Source of the DNA: Desulfotomaculum sp.
Lineage (GTDB): Bacteria > Bacillota > Desulfotomaculia > Desulfotomaculales > Nap2-2B
DNA length: 64,000 bases
Direction of reading: 5' to 3'
Assembly: GCA_003485325.1 (NCBI GenBank)
Contig: DMZI01000035.1
Coordinates: forward strand, 3,487-67,486
Part shown: one piece after another, positions 57,932 to 64,000 of the stretch
How the letters are laid out: every line of letters starts with the position of its first letter
Numbering within the stretch: position 1 is the stretch's first letter
The notes under the pieces: model-generated
Told to the model about the DNA's origin: nothing
The model's input: only the letters and a program-made list of their open reading frames with translations
Databases searched by the model: none
Translations under genes and position numbers: made by a program

Positions 57932-58870
57932 TTAGCTGACCTCCCCGGGTTGCGTAAGTATTTTTTCAATTGATTCCGGGTTCTCGGTATTTGCTGTAGA
58001 AGCTTTCCTGCTTATTTTCTTCAGAAGGCCGGTTAAAACATTTCCGGGACCTGCTTCTATAAAAGCTTTAAAGTCATTTACCAGCCGGACCATGCTTTCT
58101 TCCCAACGAACAGGACTGTATACCTGTTCAACAAGAAGCCTTCTGACTTCATCCCCTTTTGTAACGTAATCTGCTGTAACGTTAGCTACAACTGGTATTT
58201 TGGGGTCCTTAATCTCAATGGCGGCCAGTTCGGCGGCCATTTTATCCCCAGCCGGACGCAAAAGAGTGGAATGAAAAGGCGCGCTTACGGCTAGCGGAAT
58301 ACATCTTTTTGCCCCTGCTTCTTTGGCCAGGATTTTGGCCCTTTCCAAAGCCTGATTTTCACCGGCGATAACCACCTGTCCGGGGCAGTTAAAATTGGCT
58401 GCGTCAACAATCTTACCTTCAGATCTTACCTCACTGCAAACCCGTATAATTTCAGGCGCATCAAGGCCCAGAACAGCCACCATGCCGCCCGTGCCCAGCG
58501 GTACCGTTTCCTGCATATATTGACCCCTTTTGCGTACAAGCCTGACGCCGTCAGCAAAGGAAATTGATCCTGCGGTTACAAGGGCGCTGTATTCTCCAAG
58601 ACTATGGCCTGCAACTGCGGACGGTTCAATACCTCTTTCCAGCAGTATCCTGGCGCAGGCTACACTTACTGTAAAGATTGCCGGCTGTGCGTTAATGGTT
58701 TTTTGAAGTTCCTCTTCAGGTCCTTCAAAACACAGGCCGCTTAAGGAAAAGCCTAAAATCTCATCCGCTGTTTCAAAAATCTCCCTCACCGCGGGATACT
58801 GATCGTATATTTTTTTACCCATACCGGCGTATTGTGCGCCTTGTCCGGGAAAGAGAAAAACTGCTTTCAT
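57932..58870 (-). CDS. fabD: Malonyl-CoA:ACP transacylase
   Basis: 312 aa. FPGQGAQYAGMGKKIYDQYP at the N-terminus, nucleophile Ser in AVAGHSLGEYSALV (about residue 92) and His in VSAPFHSTLL (about 202). Loads malonyl units onto ACP. Its ATG overlaps the fabK stop (ATGA). Confidence 0.97.
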   Translation of the reverse strand: MKAVFLFPGQGAQYAGMGKKIYDQYPAVREIFETADEILGFSLSGLCFEGPEEELQKTINAQPAIFTVSVACARILLERGIEPSAVAGHSLGEYSALVTAGSISFADGVRLVRKRGQYMQETVPLGTGGMVAVLGLDAPEIIRVCSEVRSEGKIVDAANFNCPGQVVIAGENQALERAKILAKEAGAKRCIPLAVSAPFHSTLLRPAGDKMAAELAAIEIKDPKIPVVANVTADYVTKGDEVRRLLVEQVYSPVRWEESMVRLVNDFKAFIEAGPGNVLTGLLKKISRKASTANTENPESIEKILTQPGEVS

Positions 58871-59820
58871 CTGTTAACTTCACCACCTATTGGAGCCAGA
58901 TTTTGAAGTATTTTAGCGGCGCCCTGGACAACATCCAGAATTATTTCACGGGCGGTTTGAATTTCTTTAACCATTGCCGACACCTGGCCGGCCATAACTG
59001 ATCCGTGATCTGTATCCCCTTCTGCCATTGCAGCCTGAAGGCGTCCCACGCCCAGCTTTTCCACTTCTTCCGCGGGTGCGCAGCGGCTTTCCAATTCCTC
59101 GTATTTTCTGGTCAGTTTGTTCCGGAGCACACGCACGGGATGGCCTATACTATGGCCTGTAACAATAGTATCCCTGTCCTTTGCCTTAATGATCATTTGC
59201 TTGACATTGGGATGGATGGTACATTCTTCTGCACACATGAAGCGGGTGCCCATCTGGACTCCGACAGCTCCCAGGCATAATGCCGCAGCCAAACCGCGGC
59301 CGTCAAAAATTCCGCCGGCAGCAATTACAGGTTTCTGAACTGCTTCCACTACCTGGGGAACAAGAGCCATTGTCCCAAGGTCGCCCACGTGCCCACCGCT
59401 TTCCATGCCTTCGGCAATAATAGCGTTAACCCCGTTGCGGACCAGACGTTTGGCTAGAGCTACGGACGATACTACAGGAATTACCTTGACGCCCGCGCCC
59501 TGTAAATCTGGAAGATACTTGCCGGGGTTGCCTGCTCCGGTAGTAATTACATGTACCTTTTCCTCGATGATTATCCTGAGGACATCTTCAGCATACGGGG
59601 AAAGCAGCAGAACATTAACACCGAAAGGTTTATTTGTCAACTCCTTGGCTAATCGGACCTGTTCCCGCACCCAACTTGCTTCGGCAGTACCGGAACCAAT
59701 TATTCCAAGGCCACCGGCCTCACTCACAGCAGCAGCCAGATGGGCTGTAGATACCCAGGCCATTCCTCCCTGGATAACCGGGTATTCAATTCCTAAAAGA
59801 TCGCACAAACTTGTATGGAT
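58867..59820 (-). CDS. fabK: Enoyl-ACP reductase II (FabK, FMN-dependent); probable ATC start
   Basis: 317 aa with the start chosen here. FMN-dependent nitronate-monooxygenase-fold enzyme that reduces enoyl-ACP with NAD(P)H: YPVIQGGMAWVSTAHLAAAV, PFGVNVLLLSPYAEDV, VITTGAGNPGKYL, AEGMESGGHVGDLGTMALVP and VQMGTRFMCAEECTIHPNVK. The first ATG/GTG/TTG is TTG 59808, 20 nt from the RBS. ATC 59820 lies exactly 8 nt after AAGGAGG (59835-59829) and yields a start of the same length as S. pneumoniae FabK (M-x-T-x-x-x-[DE]-L-L). No FabI or FabL gene is present in the cluster. Confidence 0.93.
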   Translation of the reverse strand: MHTSLCDLLGIEYPVIQGGMAWVSTAHLAAAVSEAGGLGIIGSGTAEASWVREQVRLAKELTNKPFGVNVLLLSPYAEDVLRIIIEEKVHVITTGAGNPGKYLPDLQGAGVKVIPVVSSVALAKRLVRNGVNAIIAEGMESGGHVGDLGTMALVPQVVEAVQKPVIAAGGIFDGRGLAAALCLGAVGVQMGTRFMCAEECTIHPNVKQMIIKAKDRDTIVTGHSIGHPVRVLRNKLTRKYEELESRCAPAEEVEKLGVGRLQAAMAEGDTDHGSVMAGQVSAMVKEIQTAREIILDVVQGAAKILQNLAPIGGEVNR

Positions 59821-59840
59821 TGGACACGCCTCCTTAAAAG

Positions 59841-60851
59841 CTAGTTGTGGTTCCGGTAATCATACCATTTCATTACCAAGGCGCCCCAGGTAAGGCCGGC
59901 CCCAAAACTGGCCATAACTATATGCTGACCGTCGTTTATCTTCTCTTCCTGTAAAGACTCGTACAGGGCCAGCGGGAGCGTTGCCGAGGAAGTGTTCCCA
60001 TAACGATCAACATTTACTGCCACTTTATCAAGAGGTACGTTTAAACGTTTGGCGGCTGTTTCAATTATGCGCAGGTTTGCCTGGTGAGGAATCAGAAAAT
60101 CCAAATCACTGCGGGTTAACCCTGCCTCTTCCAAAACATCCAGGCAGCATTCTTCAATGTTCCTGACGGCAAATTTAAAGACCTCCCTGCCGTTCATATG
60201 TAAAAAGTGAAGCTTTTTTTCTAATGTCTCTTTTGATGCCGGAAACTGGGTCATTCCGCCGGGCAGGGTTAACAGATGGGCGCCTGAACCGTCTGATCTT
60301 ATGCTGCTGGAGAGGATCCCGTACCCTTCCGGAACCGGGCCCATAATTACAGCCCCGGCTGCATCGCCAAAAAGGATGCACGTATTGCGGTCCTCCCAGT
60401 TAATTACCCTTGACATGCATTCGGCTCCGATTAAAAGTATCCTTTTGCAGAAGCCGCTTACAATAAATTGACTTGCAATTACCATTCCATAAAGAAAAGA
60501 AGTGCATCCGGCCTGCAGGTCAAATGCTCCCACTTTACGCGCCCCGATTTTATCCTGTACCAGACAGGCGGTGGCGGGAAACAACATGTCCGGAGTGTTG
60601 GTGGCTACGATGATTAGATCTATCTCGTCCACTTTTATTCCGGCATCAGTTATTGCTTTCCTTGCTGCTTCAGTTGCCATATCAGAAGTTAACTGATCGG
60701 GGTCGGCGATACGCCTTTCCCTGATACCCGTCCGTGTTACTATCCATGCGTCCCCGGTATCCACCATCTTTGCCAGGTCCTGGTTAGTCAGTTTGCGCTC
60801 TGGTGTATAAATGCCAACCCCCAGGATGCCTGCTTGTCGATCATTGTGCAT
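59841..60851 (-). CDS. fabH: 3-oxoacyl-ACP synthase III
   Basis: 336 aa. Starts chains from acyl-CoA and malonyl-ACP. The catalytic Cys lies in FDLQAGCTSFLYGMVIASQF (about residue 115), His in DFLIPHQANLRIIETAAKRL (about 250) and Asn in VDRYGNTSSATLPLAL (about 282). It overlaps plsX by 11 nt. The fabK RBS lies just after its stop. Confidence 0.97.
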   Translation of the reverse strand: MHNDRQAGILGVGIYTPERKLTNQDLAKMVDTGDAWIVTRTGIRERRIADPDQLTSDMATEAARKAITDAGIKVDEIDLIIVATNTPDMLFPATACLVQDKIGARKVGAFDLQAGCTSFLYGMVIASQFIVSGFCKRILLIGAECMSRVINWEDRNTCILFGDAAGAVIMGPVPEGYGILSSSIRSDGSGAHLLTLPGGMTQFPASKETLEKKLHFLHMNGREVFKFAVRNIEECCLDVLEEAGLTRSDLDFLIPHQANLRIIETAAKRLNVPLDKVAVNVDRYGNTSSATLPLALYESLQEEKINDGQHIVMASFGAGLTWGALVMKWYDYRNHN

Positions 60852-61854
60852 TAATATTCCTGCCTTTGTATTGAATTATATGAATGCTGTTTTGTATGGC
60901 TGATGTCAAATCTTTTTGCACGGATTCACGTGCAACGCGGATGGCATTTTTTATAGCCCGGGAAGTGGAACTTCCATGGCAAACGATGATCAGCCCGTTT
61001 AACCCCAGTAATGGGGCTCCGCCATACTCCGCATAATCCAGCCTTTTTTGAAAATTGCGGAGCGCTGACATTGACATGGTAAGTCCCGCCCTGCCAATCC
61101 AATCTTTGTTTATTTCCTCTTTCATCATTTGGAAAAAAGCGGCGCCGGTTCCTTCGAGAGCTTTTAAAACTACATTACCGATAAAACCGTCACAGACAAC
61201 TACGTCAACTATACCCTGACAGATGTCTCTTCCTTCAACGTTGCCTATAAAATTAAGATCAGTTTTTTGGAGCATCGGGAAAGCGGCTAAAGTAAGCTCG
61301 TTGCCTTTTGTAACTTCTTCTCCGATATTTAACAAGCCTACGCGCGGGTTTTTTATGCCCATTACTTCCCGCGCATAAAGGTGACCCATAATAGCAAACT
61401 GGAGAATGTGTACTGGCTTGCAGTCGACGTTGGCGCCGGCGTCCAGAATCATGGCGCACCCGCCTTTGCTGGGTATAACCGCAGCTAAGGCAGGCCGGTC
61501 AATGCCTTCAATTGGGCGCATCATCAAAACACCAGCGGCCATTACAGCTCCGGTATTACCTGCCGAGACAACAGCCGAGGCAGCGCCTTCTTTGAGCAGC
61601 TTAATGACCTGGACAATTGAAGACCCTTTTTTCCTTCGTACAGCAACTGCCGGAGACTCGGACATAGAAATGACTTCAGGCGCATGATGGATAGTCACAA
61701 GTTTGCCTGGATGCCCTTCAAGATCTTTTTGCAGCATTGCCTGGTCTCCTACCAGAATGATTTCCTGGTTATATTCCTGGGCGGCTTGTACTGCGCCTTT
61801 GACAATTTCTCCGGGCGCATTGTCGCCACCCATGGCGTCGACGGCAATTTTCAA
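60841..61854 (-). CDS. plsX: Phosphate acyltransferase PlsX
   Basis: 337 aa. Converts acyl-ACP to acyl-phosphate for phospholipid synthesis. KIAVDAMGGDNAPGEIVKGA at the N-terminus, VSAGNTGAVMAAGVLMM, ILDAGANVDCKP, GLLNIGEEVTKGNEL, VCDGFIGNVVLKALEGTG. Start TTG 61854 lies 10 nt after GGAGG. It follows fapR by 14 nt, the conserved fapR-plsX order. Confidence 0.97.
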   Translation of the reverse strand: MKIAVDAMGGDNAPGEIVKGAVQAAQEYNQEIILVGDQAMLQKDLEGHPGKLVTIHHAPEVISMSESPAVAVRRKKGSSIVQVIKLLKEGAASAVVSAGNTGAVMAAGVLMMRPIEGIDRPALAAVIPSKGGCAMILDAGANVDCKPVHILQFAIMGHLYAREVMGIKNPRVGLLNIGEEVTKGNELTLAAFPMLQKTDLNFIGNVEGRDICQGIVDVVVCDGFIGNVVLKALEGTGAAFFQMMKEEINKDWIGRAGLTMSMSALRNFQKRLDYAEYGGAPLLGLNGLIIVCHGSSTSRAIKNAIRVARESVQKDLTSAIQNSIHIIQYKGRNINAQ

Positions 61855-61868
61855 GATTGGCCTACCTC

Positions 61869-62420
61869 CTAGGCTATCGCAAAAATAAGAAATTTTCCTT
61901 GAAAAATTGTTTCATCCTGCACTTTTGAAGTGACTCTGACAATAAATTTATTGTCTTTTTTGCGGCTTATAAAAGCCCTGGCAATCACCTTCTCTCCGCA
62001 ATAAACCGGGCGTTTAAAACTTATTTTTGCTGTGCCGGTTAGAGCAACCTTCGTGTTAACAAGGGAAACGGCAAGGCAGTTTGCCTGGGCGAATATGTAA
62101 TGGCCCCTCGCTACTTTTGTACTGTTAAGAGTCATTTCTTCAGAGACTTCCAGGATTGAAACACCTTGACTGCCGGGTTCCAGGTCGACGAGATCTCCAA
62201 TCCATTCTTCTTTTTGCAAAGCGGAAACCTGTCCATAGCTTCCCTTGGCAACCTCCCTTAACCTCTTACGGAGTTCGGGGATGCTCAAACCCCAGCGGTC
62301 AAGCCTTACTGTCTGAATACTTACACCGAGCATGTGAGCAAGTTCGTTGTCCGTAAGGAATGGGTTTTCTTCAAGGTATCTGCAGAGAAGTTCCTGACGT
62401 TTGCTTTTTCCCGGACTCAT
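61869..62420 (-). CDS. fapR: FapR fatty-acid and phospholipid biosynthesis repressor
   Basis: 183 aa. An N-terminal HTH (LTDNELAHMLGVSIQTVRLD, RWGLSIPELRKRLREVA) and a C-terminal hot-dog thioesterase-like domain that binds malonyl-CoA (LNSTKVARGHYIFAQANCLA, PVYCGEKVIARAFI). Frames from GTG 62438 exist, but ATG 62420 gives the same N-terminal length as B. subtilis FapR. It is preceded by a FapR operator, so it is autoregulated with the whole fab operon. Confidence 0.94.
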   Translation of the reverse strand: MSPGKSKRQELLCRYLEENPFLTDNELAHMLGVSIQTVRLDRWGLSIPELRKRLREVAKGSYGQVSALQKEEWIGDLVDLEPGSQGVSILEVSEEMTLNSTKVARGHYIFAQANCLAVSLVNTKVALTGTAKISFKRPVYCGEKVIARAFISRKKDNKFIVRVTSKVQDETIFQGKFLIFAIA

Positions 62421-62454
62421 TATGGTAATAAATGCCACCTATGTAAAAAATACT

Positions 62455-62505
62455 TTAATACCAGATACTAAATTAGAGTATAACCTTTATCCCAAAAAAA
62501 AGCAA
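62455..62505 (-). promoter_or_regulatory. fapR-plsX-fab promoter with FapR operator
   Basis: Minus-strand promoter TTGCTT (62505-62500), a 17-bp spacer and TATACT (62482-62477). The operator TTAGTATCTGGTATTAA (62471-62455) lies right at the transcription start. It agrees with the FapR palindrome TTAGTACCTGATACTAA at nearly every position. Malonyl-CoA would relieve repression. Confidence 0.88.
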
Positions 62506-62520
62506 CTGAACCAAAAAATT

Positions 62521-62553
62521 TTTAAACAAAAACGCCTGGTAAGTTTCCAGGCG
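62521..62553 (-). terminator. Terminator of the DUF177-rpmF transcript
   Basis: On the minus strand, CGCCTGG / CCAGGCG (7-bp stem, 7-nt loop; 62553-62533) followed by TTTTTGTTTAAAAA. Confidence 0.85.
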
Positions 62554-62605
62554 GCGCTAATCAGATTATTAGTCTTAAAAGGAGGTTTTAAACCCAGACA
62601 GCGAA

Positions 62606-62779
62606 TTAAAGCTTGATTACTTCCCGGGCTTTATAATAGCCACAGAATGGACAGACTCTATGCGATAAAGTCAGTTTATGACAATGTGGGCAACTGATCA
62701 GGTTGGGAGATTGTATCTTCCAGTTAGCTTTCCTCTGACGCCCGCGTTGTTTCGAAGACCTTCTTTTAGGAACACCCAA
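62606..62779 (-). CDS. rpmF: 50S ribosomal protein L32
   Basis: 57 aa. Starts MGVPKRRSSKQRGRQRKANW and has the zinc ribbon CPHCHKLTLSHRVCPFCGYY of the four-Cys (Zn+) L32 form. Start TTG 62779 lies 8 nt after GGGGGTG. It lies downstream of the DUF177 gene, the usual partner, and upstream of the fab operon, from which it is separated by a terminator and the FapR promoter. Confidence 0.96.
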   Translation of the reverse strand: MGVPKRRSSKQRGRQRKANWKIQSPNLISCPHCHKLTLSHRVCPFCGYYKAREVIKL

Positions 62780-62839
62780 TTTCTATACACCCCCTCTTAG
62801 TTTTTCTTAATGGCGCCAAAAACTCTACTCTGAAAATAA

Positions 62840-63364
62840 TCAATTCTTTTCACCATGTTTGAGCTTGATAATTTCCCGAAGTTCAACAAGCCTGGGGTCT
62901 ATTTCTTCCTCGCTGCAGGCGCATTTTCCTGTATTGAAGTTTTGCCCGCAGGACGGGCATAATCCCCGGCAATTCTGATCACATAGAGTTTTCATGGGCA
63001 GGGCCGTGATAAGTGATTTTATAACTTCAGGCTCTATATCGATAACCTCGTTTTTAAAGGAAATCCATTCATCCTGCAGTAAATTATCCTGGGTTGTGCT
63101 GGTTGAAAAATATATTTCTTTGAAAGGCGCTTCAATTAAAACTTCAACCGGGCTCAGGCAGCGGTCACAGGGACGCTGGATAACGGCTTTAACGGTTCCT
63201 TCCGCCTGTATTGTTTTATCGGAGCTTGTAAGTTCAATTTCTATATCCACCGGTCCGGCAAAAGGAATTTCTTCCCTGTCAATGTGGGATAAACCTACCT
63301 CTTCCCGGAAAAGAAGAGTTTCTCCCTGTCTGTCTTTTATTCTTTCAACGTTTACCTGGATCAT
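62840..63364 (-). CDS. DUF177 / YceD family protein
   Basis: 174 aa. Motifs IQRPCDRCLSPVEVLIEAPF and, near the C-terminus, CDQNCRGLCPSCGQNFNTGK with CACSEEEIDPRLVELREI, the standard Cys pattern of the family. It is genetically tied to rpmF and implicated in 23S rRNA/large-subunit metabolism in other bacteria. A near-consensus promoter lies 30-60 bp upstream. Confidence 0.93.
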   Translation of the reverse strand: MIQVNVERIKDRQGETLLFREEVGLSHIDREEIPFAGPVDIEIELTSSDKTIQAEGTVKAVIQRPCDRCLSPVEVLIEAPFKEIYFSTSTTQDNLLQDEWISFKNEVIDIEPEVIKSLITALPMKTLCDQNCRGLCPSCGQNFNTGKCACSEEEIDPRLVELREIIKLKHGEKN

Positions 63365-63395
63365 TTTATTACACTCCGTTGTTTTGGCGAAACCA

Positions 63396-63425
63396 ATTAT
63401 ATAGAAGAAAAGCCCGTTCTGTCAA
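63396..63425 (-). promoter_or_regulatory. Sigma-A promoter for DUF177-rpmF
   Basis: On the minus strand, TTGACA (63425-63420), an 18-bp spacer and TATAAT (63401-63396); both hexamers are consensus. Confidence 0.85.
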
Positions 63426-63484
63426 GGTAATTATAATAGGGTGTACCGTTAATCAGCGATAATGGCATCCCCCTAAAAAGATAT

Positions 63485-63517
63485 ATATAGGGGCGCCCTA
63501 TAAAAGCGCCCCTATAT
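63485..63517 (-). terminator. Terminator after the SASP gene
   Basis: Perfect 12-bp stem ATATAGGGGCGC / GCGCCCCTATAT with a 9-nt loop, followed on the minus strand by ATATCTTTTT. Confidence 0.85.
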
Positions 63518-63521
63518 GCCG

Positions 63522-63707
63522 CTAGTATCCTCTCGTCATGCTGCGTTCAGCTCGCTCGATAGCCAGGCGGACTAAGTTTCCGCAGTTCTTTGAGGAAACA
63601 TTGCCGAAATAGCCGCCATCCTTCTGTACAACATCGGCCACACCAAGCTCTTCAGCCAACTCGTACTTCAGCCTGTCGGACATTACGCCTCTGCGCCTTT
63701 TACCCAT
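63522..63707 (-). CDS. Small acid-soluble spore protein, alpha/beta type
   Basis: 61 aa. RRRGVMSDRLKYELAEELGV, then GGYFGNVSSKNCGNLVRLAI, ERAERS. The GNxxSKxCGNLVRxAIE segment is the alpha/beta SASP DNA-binding signature (SspF-like variant). It coats spore DNA in an A-like form and protects it from UV. ATG 63707 lies 7 nt after AAAGGAGG. Monocistronic, with its own terminator. Strong evidence that the organism sporulates. Confidence 0.88.
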   Translation of the reverse strand: MGKRRRGVMSDRLKYELAEELGVADVVQKDGGYFGNVSSKNCGNLVRLAIERAERSMTRGY

Positions 63708-63883
63708 GAGCACGCCTCCTTTGTTTTGAGGGGACATCGCGGCAAGGGTAAAAATTTGATTAAAAATCTTTTCATTAATAATATCGCCAGATCGGAGATA
63801 AAAAATAAAAGGTAATAATTTCGAGAAAAGCCAATAAAAATTTTTGAATAAAGAGGGGCTAATTGAACATTGTTTTCAATCCC

Positions 63884-63912
63884 TTGACAATTATCTTCAG
63901 ATAAACTAAAAT
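63884..63912 (+). promoter_or_regulatory. Promoter of tRNA-Pro
   Basis: TTGACA (63884-63889), a 17-bp spacer and TAAAAT (63907-63912), ending 10 bp before the tRNA. Confidence 0.85.
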
Positions 63913-63922
63913 TTTTATATAC

Positions 63923-64000
63923 CGGGGCGTAGCTCAGTTTGGCTAGAGCGCTACCTTGGGGTGGTAGAGGTCGCACGTTCAAGTCGTGTCGCTCCGACCA
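63923..64000 (+). tRNA. tRNA-Pro (anticodon GGG)
   Basis: 78 nt including the encoded CCA, ending at the last base of the window. Acceptor CGGGGCG/CGCTCCG, D-arm with GCTCAG...GAGC, anticodon arm CTACC-TTGGGGT-GGTAG (anticodon GGG), T-arm GCACG-TTCAAGT-CGTGT. Confidence 0.95.

Overview
The window reads as chromosome from a spore-forming, obligately anaerobic Firmicute of the Peptococcaceae / Desulfotomaculum-Pelotomaculum type. This is inferred from gene content, not from a search. The supporting genes are an alpha/beta-type small acid-soluble spore protein, a SpoVK-like AAA ATPase, FapR, CcpN, the alternative lipid II flippase Amj, many TTG/GTG starts behind strong GGAGG ribosome-binding sites, an O2/ROS detoxification island (superoxide reductase, rubrerythrin, flavoprotein-rubredoxin), and a biotin-dependent transcarboxylase set typical of propionate metabolism.

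Layout. 1-9 kb: 3' part of rpoN, an IS1634-type insertion sequence, then the lower-glycolysis operon gap-pgk-tpiA-gpmI-eno. 9-16 kb: a LysE-type exporter and an AMMECR1/Memo/radical-SAM pair; then, on the minus strand, pyruvoyl arginine decarboxylase, a CofE-like protein, Amj, an L,D-transpeptidase and an amidase. 16-24.5 kb: recO, glyQS, ccpN, the PPDK regulatory kinase/phosphorylase and ppdK. 24.5-33.4 kb is accessory and partly decayed: a frameshifted FAD oxidoreductase, a broken copper-amine-oxidase-like gene, the oxidative-stress island under a probable PerR box, SCP2-type proteins, S-layer/FN3 and PKD surface proteins, and tRNA-Trp. 33.5-39.5 kb: a UPF0182 membrane protein, pfkA and a GT4 glycosyltransferase. 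40-45.5 kb (minus): pstCA behind a Pho box, and a four-gene transcarboxylase operon. 45.8-54 kb: lexA, then a minus-strand run with SpoVK-like ATPase, apt, SAH hydrolase, a class II aldolase, mtnA and two MTAP-family phosphorylases. 54-64 kb (minus): ftsY, rnc, the fatty-acid operon fapR-plsX-fabH-fabK-fabD-fabG-acpP-fabF behind a FapR operator, rpmF with its DUF177 partner, a SASP gene, and tRNA-Pro ending at the last base.

How it works together. The gap-eno operon, pfkA, ppdK, CcpN and the PPDK regulator set carbon flux between glycolysis and gluconeogenesis. The transcarboxylase would couple methylmalonyl-CoA/propionyl-CoA to pyruvate/oxaloacetate. The 48-54 kb genes recycle the S-adenosylmethionine by-products SAH and MTA (and possibly 5'-deoxyadenosine), with an aldolase in place of the aerobic methionine-salvage dioxygenase.

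Most notable for follow-up: (i) three genes whose only start that fits both the Shine-Dalgarno spacing and family N-terminus is ATC; (ii) the paired TDYD/TNFA nucleoside phosphorylases with mtnA and class II aldolase; (iii) readable PerR, FapR and PhoP operators; (iv) the AMMECR1-Memo-radical SAM operon; (v) the frameshifted high-molecular-weight rubredoxin and a COQ7-like protein in an anaerobe.
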